Origin: Prevotella sp. | GTDB lineage: Bacteria; Bacteroidota; Bacteroidia; Bacteroidales; Bacteroidaceae | Direction: 5' to 3' | Assembly: GCA_022782305.1 (NCBI GenBank) | Contig: JALFPC010000108.1 | Coordinates: 1 to 59,094 of the forward strand | Length of the DNA stretch: 59,094 bases | In this document: in pieces, positions 10,061 through 20,583 of the stretch | How the letters are laid out: each line of letters opens with the position of its first letter | How positions within the stretch are numbered: the stretch's first letter is position 1 | Notes under the pieces: generated by a model | What the model saw: the letters and a program-made list of their open reading frames with translations, nothing else | Told to the model about the DNA's origin: nothing | Databases searched by the model: none | Made by a program: the position numbers and the translations under genes

Positions 10061-11305
10061 TTATCGGTTATACCTATAAATTTCGTCGGCAATGGTTTTC
10101 ATTTCCGTCACCCAGTCATAGTTGAGCGGGTTTATATATACTATGTGTGCCTGCATGGCATTGGCCACGTTTTGGGCATGCCTTTGGTCAAATTCCTTTT
10201 GCACCATCACCAGTTTGATTCCTGCTTTCTTAGCCTCGTTGATGGTTTTCATCTGGCTTTCGGGAGTGGGTTCCTTTCCCTCCTGTTCTATTGCTATTTG
10301 CCTGAGGTTATAGTCGTGTGCGAAATAGGTGAGTGATGGATGGAAGATTACAAATGCCCTATTGGTAAGTGTTTTTGTTTTGCTGCGAATATATTCGTCG
10401 GTGGCTTTGAAAATCTCTATGAGCGAATCTTTTCTATGTTTGAAATAGAGCGAGTCTTTTGAGTCTATTCTCACCACCTCTTGATAGATTTTTTCTGCTA
10501 TGTTCATCATGTTTCGTGGCGATGTCCAAGTGTGTGGATCCTGCCCGTCTGCCACAGTCATGACTTCTGCTATGGTGGTAGATGGAATGTTTTGTTTTAT
10601 CCTTCCTTTCCATGCTTTTTCGAATCCCAGTTGTCCGGCCATCACTATCAGTGGGCATTTTTCAAGTTGTGCCATCTGCCTTGTTGTTGGTTCGTATGTT
10701 TCTGGGTTGTTGCCTTTGGTCACTATGGTCATCACCTCCATGCGCTCTCCGCATATTCCCTCTGCCACATACCTGAGTGGTTCTATGCTCACTGCAATGA
10801 TTTGTCTATCATTGCCGTTAGTGGTAGCCTTGTCATGAGAGCATGATGAGAGGTTTACCACTATGCTGGTGCCGAAGAGCAGGATGAGATATCGTACCAC
10901 CTTACCTATGGTAACGCTGAGCAGCACTATGGTCCATCGTGCCCTCATCAGTCCGAGTGTCACTGTAATGGCACTGCCCATGAGCGGTACTACGGCCAGC
11001 AGTCCCATCCATGCACCCTTACCTTCCATAAAACGCATAGTTTTGTCTATGTCTTCTTGCTTGATATGCAGATACTTATGTATCCATTTCACCTTGCCCA
11101 GGCGTCCCATGCAATAGTTAAACATGCTGCCTGCCACATTGCCTATGCTACCCCATACAAAAAGTCTCACGGGGTCTGCACCCACGGCCAGTAGACCGAG
11201 CATGACAGCCTCGCTTGGGAATGGGAAGAAGCTGCCGGCAAGAAAAGCCGACACAAGCATGCCATACATGCCATAGTTTACAAGTATATCTATGATTGCG
11301 TCCAT
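10061..11305 (-). CDS. Fusion: N-terminal YqaA/DedA-type membrane protein plus C-terminal zinc/manganese-type substrate-binding protein (ZnuA-like)
   Basis: One uninterrupted frame: AGSFFPFPSEAVMLGLLA...NVAGSMFNYCMGRLG, then ISIEPLRYVAEGICGERMEVMTIVTKGNNPETYEPT...DPHTWTSPRN...FVIFHPSLTYFAHDY...EGKEPTPESQMK. Confidence 0.85.
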   Translation of the reverse strand: MDAIIDILVNYGMYGMLVSAFLAGSFFPFPSEAVMLGLLAVGADPVRLFVWGSIGNVAGSMFNYCMGRLGKVKWIHKYLHIKQEDIDKTMRFMEGKGAWMGLLAVVPLMGSAITVTLGLMRARWTIVLLSVTIGKVVRYLILLFGTSIVVNLSSCSHDKATTNGNDRQIIAVSIEPLRYVAEGICGERMEVMTIVTKGNNPETYEPTTRQMAQLEKCPLIVMAGQLGFEKAWKGRIKQNIPSTTIAEVMTVADGQDPHTWTSPRNMMNIAEKIYQEVVRIDSKDSLYFKHRKDSLIEIFKATDEYIRSKTKTLTNRAFVIFHPSLTYFAHDYNLRQIAIEQEGKEPTPESQMKTINEAKKAGIKLVMVQKEFDQRHAQNVANAMQAHIVYINPLNYDWVTEMKTIADEIYRYNR

Positions 11306-11348
11306 ATTTGAAATGCTGAGTGATTGTTATGCCTAATAATGCAAGATG

Positions 11349-12278
11349 TTACAGCAGCCACAAGTTAATTTGTGCCAATACGATCAGTGCCACCGTTATC
11401 ATGATGAAAGCCATGTTGGTTATCTTGGTATTTGTGAGCGCAATGAAATGCCCCATGAGTGGACTGATGCATATTATCATGAAGATGAGAATGTGGTCGA
11501 AGGCTATTGTGTGTATGACCATGACCACCATTGCTGCAATCCACATGGTGATAAATGAATAGAAGAGCATGCGCGTTTTTATTTTGTCGTTAACCGATGA
11601 GCGCACAAAATGTATGCTGCCTATTATGCCCAAGGTCACGGTGGCAGCCAGGGCAGTCCATCGCCTTATATCTATGCCTTCAATGTCTGCCACATGTGTA
11701 AAGTCTACCACAGTGTATAGTTGCTGCCATGTATGATGCACATCTCCTGTTGCTATCAGCACTGGCAGTGCAAACCAGTATGGCATGGTCAGTCCCATGA
11801 GTGATGCCAGGAATGTGCGTATACTCCATGATCTCAGGCATGCAGCCATTACCAGCCAGTATGCTACTGCCATCCACAGCATCTGCGGCGATACCATGGT
11901 GGCCAGCCCCAGTCCGAGGAATGAGTAGAAAGACCATCCTGCAGCTTTTGGGTCCTGATAGGTATGAAACAATGTGGTTAGCGATACCATTATGCACACG
12001 GCAGTGAGGCCCACGGGTTGGTCTACAAAGAGGAAGAGAGTGCAAACCGTGAGCATGAGCATTGAGCACGACACCATTCGGCTGAATATGCGTATGAGTG
12101 CATTAGTATTGTTGAGTTCCACCATAAGGTATACCGCCACCACATAGCACGCCAACGGCAACCAGTGCCACTCTTGCGTTTTGATATCCATGGCCACCCA
12201 CATCAGCATTGCGTAGATGGTAGTGACGGGCAGTGCAAACCGGCTGCCCGCCACTTTATTCTGCAGTCGTTTAGACAT
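11349..12278 (-). CDS. Multi-pass membrane protein of unknown function
   Basis: About 9-10 hydrophobic segments; sits immediately downstream of purD in the same direction. Confidence 0.75.
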   Translation of the reverse strand: MSKRLQNKVAGSRFALPVTTIYAMLMWVAMDIKTQEWHWLPLACYVVAVYLMVELNNTNALIRIFSRMVSCSMLMLTVCTLFLFVDQPVGLTAVCIMVSLTTLFHTYQDPKAAGWSFYSFLGLGLATMVSPQMLWMAVAYWLVMAACLRSWSIRTFLASLMGLTMPYWFALPVLIATGDVHHTWQQLYTVVDFTHVADIEGIDIRRWTALAATVTLGIIGSIHFVRSSVNDKIKTRMLFYSFITMWIAAMVVMVIHTIAFDHILIFMIICISPLMGHFIALTNTKITNMAFIMITVALIVLAQINLWLL

Positions 12279-13550
12279 TTAAAGGTCTTTGCCAATATCC
12301 TTGCGGAAATATTTTCCTGTGAACTCAATCTTGCTGGCTTCAGTGAAAGATTTCTGCAATGCATCATCCTTGTCGGCACCATAGGAACTCACTGCTATCA
12401 CACGTCCTCCTGCGGTCACTGTCTCGCCCTTGTCATTTCTGGTTGTGCCCGCATGGAATACGATGCTGCCTTCTATGCTGTCGGCACCGCTGATCACGTA
12501 TCCTTTCTTGTATTCCTGTGGATATCCACCACTTACGAGCATCACGCATACGGCAGCACGTGGGTCGAATTCTATTGCGCGTTGGTCCAAATTACCTTCT
12601 GCCACCCCCTCCAGCAGGTCTACGAGATCACTTTTGAGTCTGAGCATCACACTCTCGGTCTCTGGGTCGCCCATGCGGCAGTTATACTCTATCACCATTG
12701 GTTCGCCATCTACGTTGATAAGTCCGAAGAAGATAAAACCCTTATAGTCAATGCCTTCTTCTGCCAGCCCATCCACGGTGGGTTTAATGATGCGATTTTC
12801 CACTTTGTCCATCCATTCCTTGGTGGCAAAAGGCACAGGAGTCACGCTACCCATTCCACCTGTGTTGAGGCCAGTGTCGTGTTCGCCTATTCTCTTATAG
12901 TCCTTGGCCTCGGGCAGTATCTTATAGTTTTTGCCGTCGGTGAGCACAAACACTGAGCATTCTATGCCGCTGAGGAATTCCTCTATCACTACCTTTGCCG
13001 ATGCGTTGCCAAACATGCCGTCAAGCATCTCTTTGAGTTCCTTCTTGGCCTCTTCGAGGGTAGGTAGTATGAGCACCCCCTTGCCAGCACACAGTCCGTC
13101 GGCTTTCAGCACGTATGGTGCCTTGAGTGTCTCAAGGAAAGCCAATCCCTCGTTGAGGCTGTTGCCGTCGAAAGTTTCATATCTGGCTGTAGGAATATTG
13201 TGTCGCTGCATGAATCGTTTGGCGAAATCCTTTGATCCTTCCATCTGTGCACCCTCTTTAGAAGGACCAATCACTGGTATGTGAGCTATGGCTGTATCAT
13301 TGCGGAAATAGTCGTAGATGCCTTTTACCAGTGGGTCTTCGGGTCCCACCACCACCATGTTTACATCATTGTCTAAACAGAAAACCTTGATGGCATCAAA
13401 GTCGGTGGCTTTGATGTTTACGTTTTCGCCGCATTGGTCTGTACCAGCATTTCCTGGCGCAATATATAATTTATTTACCTTTTCGCTCTGTGCTATTTTC
13501 CATGCGAGGGCATGCTCACGCCCGCCGCTGCCTAATAATAGAATGTTCAT
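12279..13550 (-). CDS. purD: Phosphoribosylamine--glycine ligase
   Basis: [58 protein letters not shown]. Confidence 0.97.
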   Translation of the reverse strand: MNILLLGSGGREHALAWKIAQSEKVNKLYIAPGNAGTDQCGENVNIKATDFDAIKVFCLDNDVNMVVVGPEDPLVKGIYDYFRNDTAIAHIPVIGPSKEGAQMEGSKDFAKRFMQRHNIPTARYETFDGNSLNEGLAFLETLKAPYVLKADGLCAGKGVLILPTLEEAKKELKEMLDGMFGNASAKVVIEEFLSGIECSVFVLTDGKNYKILPEAKDYKRIGEHDTGLNTGGMGSVTPVPFATKEWMDKVENRIIKPTVDGLAEEGIDYKGFIFFGLINVDGEPMVIEYNCRMGDPETESVMLRLKSDLVDLLEGVAEGNLDQRAIEFDPRAAVCVMLVSGGYPQEYKKGYVISGADSIEGSIVFHAGTTRNDKGETVTAGGRVIAVSSYGADKDDALQKSFTEASKIEFTGKYFRKDIGKDL

Positions 13551-13618
13551 AGTTGTATTATATATAATGTGAAAAAACTGTCTTGCTTCTTTCTTTTATT
13601 TGAATAATTATCAGTTGC

Positions 13619-15799
13619 TTATTTGAGGTAGTCGTCAAAATAGCGAGTTATGCGTTCATGCAGGTGCACGCTTTTGTGTCCCATCATGTTATGTCCCTCT
13701 CCGGGGTAGACATAGAAGTCGGGTTGTGTACCTTTTTCGCTGCATGCGTTTAGAAACATCAGAGCATGCTGTGGCACCACCACATCATCGTTCATGCCGA
13801 TGATAATCTGCAGGCGTCCTTTCAGGTTGCCGGCTTTCTCTATGAGGCTGGTTTGCTTGTATCCCTCGGGATTGTCCTGTGGGGTGTCCATATATCTTTC
13901 GCCATACATTACCTCATACCATTTCCAGTCAATCACGGGTCCTCCTGCCACTCCCACTTTAAACACGTCGGGATAGTGGGTCATCAGCGATATGGTCATA
14001 AATCCGCCATAACTCCATCCGTGCACGCCCAGTCGGTCGGCATCCACGTATGGCAGCGACTTTAGAAACTCCACCCCCCTCATCTGGTCTTTCATCTCTT
14101 CCTGACCGAGGTGGCGGAAGGTGACCTGCTCAAACTCTCTGCCTCTGTCGCTCGATCCTCTATTGTCGAGAATGAAGAGCAGGTATCCTTTCTGTGCCAT
14201 ATATGTCTCCCAAGAGCGGCTGTTGTAGTGCCATCCAGCCTCCACATTGCGCACACCTGGTCCGCCATATACGTATACTATTGTGGGGTATTTCTTATTA
14301 GGGTCAAAATCCACTGGTTTCACCATTCTGTAATAAAGGGTTGTGGAATCATCGTCGGCCTTTATTGTGCCGCACGAATAATCTGGCACCTTATAGCCCT
14401 GCCATGGGTTGTCGGCCTTGAATATGGTGGTTCCCTTGCCGTTGTCGGTGCTCACAATGGCAATATTGCGTGGCACGTCGGGCTCCTGCCATGAGTCTAT
14501 CACCATGCTACCCGAAGCCGAGAGGGCACTGCTGGGCATTGTGGTGGTGGCGCTGCGTGCATGCAGTCCCTTGCCGTTGTCTAATGGTGTGCGTTTGCCG
14601 TTGTCTATGCTCACGGCATAGAGGTTGTTTTGTATGTCGCTGGCCTCTGTAGACAGGATAATGGCTGACTTTTTCTTGGTATTGAACCCCAGCAGTTGCA
14701 GTGCGTTCCATTTCCCCTGTGTTATCTGCCTCACCATATTTCCTTCGATGTCATAGAGATAGAGATGGTTATATCCGTCTCTATCGTTTAGCATCACAAA
14801 ATATCTGTTGTCCCATGGCAGGAATGTGATGGGAGTCATGGGGTGCACATATTTGTCGTGATGGTCGTGTATGAGGGTACGTATTTTCTTGCCGGTGGTG
14901 GCATCGTATGCCGAGAGCCACGAGTCGGTTTGGTCGCGGTTTACATCTATCATATAAATGGTTTGGTTATCGGGGCTCCATGAGATATTGGTAAAATATC
15001 TGTCGGTAGGGTCGCCGGCGTCCACCCATATTGTTTTCTTTGTGTCTATGTCGTAGATGCCCACGGTCACCTTATGGCTTGTCATTCCAGCCATGGGGTA
15101 TTTGTCGGGCATGTGTTCTGCCTCGCGGGCAAAGGTATTAACTTGTGGATAGTCGGTCACCATTGTTTGGTCCATGCGGTAGAAAGCCAGTCGTTTGCCG
15201 TTGGGGCTCCAGAATGTGCCTTTGTAAATGCCGAACTCATTGCGGTGCACACTTTGTGCGTATACTATCTCGCGGCTGCCGTCGGTGGTAACCTGCTGTC
15301 TGTTACCCTGTGCGTCGGCCACCCACAACTGGTTGTTATCCACGTATGCCACTGCCCTCGACACGCTGTTCCAGTCGCTGTGGCTTTCATCCTTGCATAT
15401 CTGGTTCCACACTACTGTTTTCTTTTTCCAGTCATACAGCAGTCGCTGCCTGCTTGTCTTGGCCAGCACGAGAGTTTTGCCAGGATAGGGGCATTGTATG
15501 TAGAGGCACGAGCGCAGAGTGTCGCCATCCAGTGCCTTTGTAATGTCGTCGTTGGTGGCAATAGATGTTTTCTTGCCTGTTTTGATGTCTATGGTGCCGA
15601 AGTCCTCCACATCCTGATATATAAGTTTCTCTCCCCACCATGTGAGATACATGTTGCGTGGAATCATGTTGCGGTAGTTGTTGCCGCCGAAGTTGAGGTC
15701 TTCTAATGTAAACTGCTTATCTTGTGCCATTGTCATAGTAGACATAGCGGCCAGCACTGCTATGAGTGCCAGCCGTATATATGATCTGTTAGTCGTCAT
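13619..15799 (-). CDS. Dipeptidyl-peptidase IV-like S9 family prolyl oligopeptidase
   Basis: GWSYGGFMTISLMTHYPDVFKVGVAGGPVIDW, PGEGHNMMG, beta-propeller. Start placed at MTTNRSYIRLALIAVL (signal peptide); the longer ORF start is antisense to the upstream gene's repeats. Confidence 0.92.
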   Translation of the reverse strand: MTTNRSYIRLALIAVLAAMSTMTMAQDKQFTLEDLNFGGNNYRNMIPRNMYLTWWGEKLIYQDVEDFGTIDIKTGKKTSIATNDDITKALDGDTLRSCLYIQCPYPGKTLVLAKTSRQRLLYDWKKKTVVWNQICKDESHSDWNSVSRAVAYVDNNQLWVADAQGNRQQVTTDGSREIVYAQSVHRNEFGIYKGTFWSPNGKRLAFYRMDQTMVTDYPQVNTFAREAEHMPDKYPMAGMTSHKVTVGIYDIDTKKTIWVDAGDPTDRYFTNISWSPDNQTIYMIDVNRDQTDSWLSAYDATTGKKIRTLIHDHHDKYVHPMTPITFLPWDNRYFVMLNDRDGYNHLYLYDIEGNMVRQITQGKWNALQLLGFNTKKKSAIILSTEASDIQNNLYAVSIDNGKRTPLDNGKGLHARSATTTMPSSALSASGSMVIDSWQEPDVPRNIAIVSTDNGKGTTIFKADNPWQGYKVPDYSCGTIKADDDSTTLYYRMVKPVDFDPNKKYPTIVYVYGGPGVRNVEAGWHYNSRSWETYMAQKGYLLFILDNRGSSDRGREFEQVTFRHLGQEEMKDQMRGVEFLKSLPYVDADRLGVHGWSYGGFMTISLMTHYPDVFKVGVAGGPVIDWKWYEVMYGERYMDTPQDNPEGYKQTSLIEKAGNLKGRLQIIIGMNDDVVVPQHALMFLNACSEKGTQPDFYVYPGEGHNMMGHKSVHLHERITRYFDDYLK

Positions 15800-17348
15800 A
15801 GTTGTCAAATCTGTTATTGCTGTTGCCGCGTCGTGTTGTGTCTTTGCCAAATCGTTTGCCTGATCGGTCAAAGTGCTCGTGTCCTCCTCTATTGTCGCGG
15901 TTGCGATATCCTTTGCCTTTGTTGTCGCGGTCGCGATATCCTTTGCCTCTGTTGTCGCGGTCGCGATATCCCTTGTCGCCATATTCCTCTCTGTCCTTCT
16001 TTCTTGTGTTACGCTCTCGTTTGTCGTTGTCTTTGTTCATAAACGAGAGTTCGCGAGTATGGAATTTAAATGAGCGTATGTCTCCCAGTTCGTTTTCTTC
16101 TGTCTCCTCCAGTCGTTTTTTAAACTCTCTATTTTTCTTAAATCGGTGTCTGTCTGCCATCTGTTTCTTCTCTTCCTCGGTTTTCACTATGCCACCCTCG
16201 CTGCGGAAATCCTTAAATTTACCATCGAAGATTTGGTATTTTCGCAGTTCGCATTCGAGCGACCCATTATAGAGAGGAGTTTTGATAGAAGGTTTCAGTC
16301 CTATTTGGTCAAAGCATTCCTGCCTGTAGCTCAATATCCATGCATCATTGTTGAGGAACTGGTGTTTGAGTCTCTCTCCAATCATTTTGTATGTCTCCAG
16401 CAGGTTTGGGGTAGATATTCTCTCGCCGTATGGTGGGTTGGTCACCATGATGGCCTTTTCGGCAGGCTGTGTGAAATTCTTGAAGTCGGCCTCTTTCACC
16501 GTTATGTCAGCAGATAAACCTGCTGCTTTTACGTTCATGATGGCGGTGTTGACGGCTTTGATGTCTACATCGTAGCCGTATATATGATGTTTAAACTCCC
16601 TCTCCTGCGAGTCGTCGTTATAGATGGCATCAAAGAGGTCGGCATCATAGTCGTTCCATTTCTCAAATGCAAACTCCTTGCGAAACAGTCCCGGAGCCAT
16701 GTTGCGTGCTATGAGGGCTGCCTCGATGAGCAGTGTGCCCGAGCCGCACATGGGATCAATGAAATCAGTCTCTCCCTGCCATCCTGTCATGAGTATCATT
16801 CCCGCAGCCAGCACCTCATTGAGTGGTGCCTCCACGCTCTCCTGTCTGTAGCCGCGTCTGTGCAGGCTCTCGCCGCTTGAGTCGAGAGAGAGGGTGCAGT
16901 TGTTTTCTGCTATGTGAATATTCAGTCTGATATCAGGATTAGTCACGCTGATGTTTGGTCGTGAGCCCGTTTTCTCTCTAAACTGGTCCACTATGGCATC
17001 CTTGATTTTGTATGCCACAAACTTTGAGTGTCGGAATTCCTCTGAGAATACTACAGAGTCAACGGAAAAAGTGCGGGTGTTGTCGAGATATTCTGTCCAG
17101 TCAATCTTCATAACCTCATCATACACCTCGTCGGCGGTGTTGGCCTTGAAATGTCTGATAGGTTTGAGTATGCGTATGGCCGTGTGCAATTGCATGTTGG
17201 CCCTATACATCATTTCCTTGTTGCCAGTGAAAGACACCATGCGTCTTCCTATCTGCACGTTGTTTGCTCCCAGTTGAGTCAATTCTTTCGCCAGTACAGG
17301 TTCCAGTCCCATAAACGTTTTGGCGATGAGTTCAAATTCGCGTTCCAT
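15789..17348 (-). CDS. THUMP-domain class I SAM-dependent RNA methyltransferase (RlmL/YcbY N-half-like) with a repetitive RG/RD-rich C-terminal tail
   Basis: DFIDPMCGSGTLLIEAALIARNMAPG, IMVTNPPYGERI; tail DKGYRDRDNRGKGYRDRDNKGKGYRNRDNRGG. Confidence 0.9.
   Translation of the reverse strand: MEREFELIAKTFMGLEPVLAKELTQLGANNVQIGRRMVSFTGNKEMMYRANMQLHTAIRILKPIRHFKANTADEVYDEVMKIDWTEYLDNTRTFSVDSVVFSEEFRHSKFVAYKIKDAIVDQFREKTGSRPNISVTNPDIRLNIHIAENNCTLSLDSSGESLHRRGYRQESVEAPLNEVLAAGMILMTGWQGETDFIDPMCGSGTLLIEAALIARNMAPGLFRKEFAFEKWNDYDADLFDAIYNDDSQEREFKHHIYGYDVDIKAVNTAIMNVKAAGLSADITVKEADFKNFTQPAEKAIMVTNPPYGERISTPNLLETYKMIGERLKHQFLNNDAWILSYRQECFDQIGLKPSIKTPLYNGSLECELRKYQIFDGKFKDFRSEGGIVKTEEEKKQMADRHRFKKNREFKKRLEETEENELGDIRSFKFHTRELSFMNKDNDKRERNTRKKDREEYGDKGYRDRDNRGKGYRDRDNKGKGYRNRDNRGGHEHFDRSGKRFGKDTTRRGNSNNRFDNYDD
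15880..15985. repeat. 30-bp in-frame tandem repeat encoding the methyltransferase tail
   Basis: gttgtcgcggtcgcgatatcctttgcctct repeated about 3 times. Confidence 0.9.
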
Positions 17349-17372
17349 TTGGTTTTTATGATAATGAAAATA

Positions 17373-18299
17373 TTATTCCTTACGTTTTTTTGCAGTGTTA
17401 GGTTCCATGTCTTGTGTTACCCATATATTAGCACCCACCGTGCATCCACGTCCTATGGTCACGCGCCCCAGTATGGTAGCATTGGAGTAGATGATCACAT
17501 CGTCTTCGATGATCGGGTGGCGGGCAATGCCCTTTATGGGATTTCCTTCGTCGTCGAGTGGGAAACTCTTTGCGCCCAGGGTTACACCCTGGTACAATTT
17601 CACGTTATTGCCGATAATGCATGTGGCACCTATCACCACACCAGTGCCGTGGTCTATAGTGAAATGATGTCCAATGGTGGCTCCAGGGTGTATGTCTATG
17701 CCTGTTTCTGAGTGGGCCATCTCGGTAATGATCCTTGGTATGAGTGGCACTCCCAGCAGGTGCAGTTCATGTGCCACACGATAGCATGTGAGTGCCTTGA
17801 TGGCGGGATAGCATGAGATGACCTCTGCGGTGCTAACTGCTGCAGGGTCGCCCTTATATGCAGCCTCCACATCTGTGGCCAGTGTGGCCCTGATGTCGGG
17901 CAGTCGCTCCACAAAGCGTGTCGAGAGCATGGCTGCTTTTTGGCGGCATTCATGGTCGTGCTCACCATTGTCGCTGCAACCATTGCACGAAAAGCACAGA
18001 CCGGCCATGATCTGGTCGGAAAGCAATTTATGCAGCCTCTCCACGCATACTCCAATATGATATTTCAATGTATGGATATTAACTGAAGAGGTACCGAAAA
18101 AACCAGGAAAGAGAATGGCTCTGGCAAGCGATATGATTTCTGTCAGTGCCGTGCCCGATGGCAGTGGGTTTCCTTCGCGGTGCTGGTGAAACAAACCCTT
18201 TATGGACTCGGGTTGCGATAACTGCTCTACCGTCCTGGCAAGGGTAGATGTAAACTCTGGTTGCATCATTGTTGTTGTATCCGTATCTTTTGGCTGCAA
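17373..18299 (-). CDS. Serine O-acetyltransferase
   Basis: GIDIHPGATIGHHFTIDHGTGVVIGATCIIGNNVKLYQGVTLGAKSF left-handed beta-helix hexapeptides. Confidence 0.93.
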   Translation of the reverse strand: MQPKDTDTTTMMQPEFTSTLARTVEQLSQPESIKGLFHQHREGNPLPSGTALTEIISLARAILFPGFFGTSSVNIHTLKYHIGVCVERLHKLLSDQIMAGLCFSCNGCSDNGEHDHECRQKAAMLSTRFVERLPDIRATLATDVEAAYKGDPAAVSTAEVISCYPAIKALTCYRVAHELHLLGVPLIPRIITEMAHSETGIDIHPGATIGHHFTIDHGTGVVIGATCIIGNNVKLYQGVTLGAKSFPLDDEGNPIKGIARHPIIEDDVIIYSNATILGRVTIGRGCTVGANIWVTQDMEPNTAKKRKE

Positions 18300-18412
18300 A
18301 GTTATAATAAAAATCCGAGAAATCAGAAAAAAGTGGCCATTTTATTTTGTCTTTTGCGAAATAAGTGATAACTTTGCGCCGAATACATCCTAAGATAGCG
18401 AATATTACTACT

Positions 18413-19660
18413 ATGATAACCATGAACGCAATAGCGGGTCATCTGCAAACCTACGGGTTGATATGGGTAACATTGGTGGGAGTACTTGGTGCCCTCATCC
18501 TGTGGTTGATGTGGCAGTATCGCAGACGCAAAGCCATTAACGAGGAGATTGAATTAGCGTCGGGATTGTGCACCAATAGCATTGAGCATGAAATGGTGCT
18601 TAGGGCCATACGGCTCAGCACCTGGCGCTTGGATGTAGACACGGGCAATATCATCTACGGACCCGACTATCGTGAGTCTCCCTTGCATCATGAGGGAGAG
18701 ATTCTTAAAAACTATCATGATATAAACTCTTTTATCATGCCCGAAGATGCCGATCGTGTGATTGGCGACCTTGAAGCTCTATGCCAGGGTAGGATAGACG
18801 ATATACACCATTCTTATCGCACCAGGGATAATAATGAGCGTGGATATAGTTGGCATAGTTCCATGGCTATAGTGGCGGAGAGACATACTGATGGCACACC
18901 AAGCGTAATAGTGGGCACATCTCAATGCATAGACCAGCAGAAGAATATGGAGGCCGAACTCATAGATGCACGCAATAGCGCACTTGAAAACGACCGACTC
19001 AAATCAGCCTTCCTTGCCAGCATCAGCCACGAGGTGCGCACTCCGCTTAATGCCATAGTAGGATTTTCAGAGGTGCTCACCCAAGTGGATGATCCCATTG
19101 AGCGCCAGCGCTATATGGAGATAATCCGCAAAAATAATCATCAACTTCTTTCGCTCTTCGATGAGATGGTTGTTATGTCGAAGGCAGAGGCCACTGGCGA
19201 CAGGCGACAGGCAGAAAAGAAACCATTTGCGTTAGTTGAACTCATACGCAGTTTGGCTGCCGACAGTCGTTGTGCAAATATCAATGAAAAGATTGAGGTG
19301 AAATGCCGGTGCAATGATGATAGTCTGATGCTCGTCAACGACAAGCGTATGTTGGCGGAGGTATTGCGCCATTTCCTCGCCAATGCTCTGAAGTTCACGC
19401 GTGAGGGAGAGGTGGTCATAGGCTATCGTGTTCTCGACGATGGAAACGTGCGCATATTCGTCAGCGATACAGGCATAGGCATCTCTGAGGAGGAGCAGAA
19501 GCATATCTTCGACCGTTTTTACAAGATAGACACCTTTGTGCCTGGCATGGGGTTGGGGTTGTCTATCTGTCGCACCAATGCCTTCCTCATGGGTGGTAAT
19601 GTAGGAGTAAAGTCATCCCCCGGAGTCGGTTCCACCTTCTGGATTGATATGCCGAAATAA
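18413..19660 (+). CDS. Membrane-anchored sensor histidine kinase (PAS-like region, HisKA, HATPase_c)
   Basis: FLASISHEVRTPLNAIVGFSEVL, FVSDTGIGISEEEQKHIFDRFYK, GMGLGLSICR. Confidence 0.93.
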   Translation: MITMNAIAGHLQTYGLIWVTLVGVLGALILWLMWQYRRRKAINEEIELASGLCTNSIEHEMVLRAIRLSTWRLDVDTGNIIYGPDYRESPLHHEGEILKNYHDINSFIMPEDADRVIGDLEALCQGRIDDIHHSYRTRDNNERGYSWHSSMAIVAERHTDGTPSVIVGTSQCIDQQKNMEAELIDARNSALENDRLKSAFLASISHEVRTPLNAIVGFSEVLTQVDDPIERQRYMEIIRKNNHQLLSLFDEMVVMSKAEATGDRRQAEKKPFALVELIRSLAADSRCANINEKIEVKCRCNDDSLMLVNDKRMLAEVLRHFLANALKFTREGEVVIGYRVLDDGNVRIFVSDTGIGISEEEQKHIFDRFYKIDTFVPGMGLGLSICRTNAFLMGGNVGVKSSPGVGSTFWIDMPK

Positions 19661-19751
19661 CAAAGCTGCATGCCGAAATATCCATAGCACATTTCTGATA
19701 TTAACTATTTCATAAGAGTCATATAATTTGGATAGTCTAACCATCCAAATA

Positions 19752-19790
19752 AATGAGAGTATGTCAGTTGCTTCCAACACACTCTCATTA
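19752..19790 (+). terminator. Hairpin terminator downstream of the histidine kinase
   Basis: aatgagagt...actctcatt 9-bp stem. Confidence 0.55.
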
Positions 19791-19962
19791 TCAAAAACTA
19801 AAATTACTTAACTTGCCAAATTAGTTAACTAAATCCCAAAACAATCTTTTTACTACTTAAACCTAATACCTGAATATTACTACTTAACCTAAAAATTCTT
19901 GCAATTTATTATATTACTAATATTACTAACTAAAACCTTTCTGTTGTTGGCGGCATTGCCAG

Positions 19963-20583
19963 CTATCTTGGTTCAAATGTTCTGACTGGCGTCTTGCTGC
20001 TGATGTCAGAAGTACCATTTATAGTGCTAATGTCTGTAGAATCATTGCTGATACTATCGTTTGAGCTGCGTGTCATCTTCTGACTGTAATACCAACAGTC
20101 ACACCAATCATCGTCCCATCCCCAATAGTAGTTGTCATAGTCGTGCGAGTAGTCTACTGTTTTGCGCAGACGGAAATGGAGTGCATCGTTGCGGTCGTTG
20201 TATATTACTCCCGAGAAATAACTTCCTCCGAGACTATAGTCGTATATATCTACAAATCCACCGTCTTCTATGAAGTGTATGCGTATCACCCCATTGCTTA
20301 CGTTCCAGCGTATGTGGTTGGCATGATAGTCCCAAGGAGCATTGCTGTAGTAGTCTACCCAGTATCCCGAGCCAGATGTATAATGGCATGGGTCGCGGTC
20401 GAAAGCCAGATTGGAATAAGATGCATCATAGCGATGACCATTATAATAACTGGTTACATACATCTGTCCTTCCCATTCGCCCCAAAGGGTGTCGGCAATG
20501 AGCACGTCCTCGTCGCAACTGGTCATCGACAGTGTCATCAGAGCCATTATCATCATTGTGATATAAGTATTCAACTTTTTCAT
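19963..20583 (-). CDS. Hypothetical lipoprotein, aromatic-rich
   Basis: MKKLNTYITMMIMALMTLSMTSCDED lipobox; many Tyr/Trp. Confidence 0.75.
   Translation of the reverse strand: MKKLNTYITMMIMALMTLSMTSCDEDVLIADTLWGEWEGQMYVTSYYNGHRYDASYSNLAFDRDPCHYTSGSGYWVDYYSNAPWDYHANHIRWNVSNGVIRIHFIEDGGFVDIYDYSLGGSYFSGVIYNDRNDALHFRLRKTVDYSHDYDNYYWGWDDDWCDCWYYSQKMTRSSNDSISNDSTDISTINGTSDISSKTPVRTFEPR

Noticed and set aside
15800-15982. N-terminal extension of the S9 peptidase (MATRDIATATTEAKDIATATTKAKD...)
   Set aside because: It is an alternate-frame reading of the methyltransferase tail repeats; a signal peptide starts cleanly at 15799.
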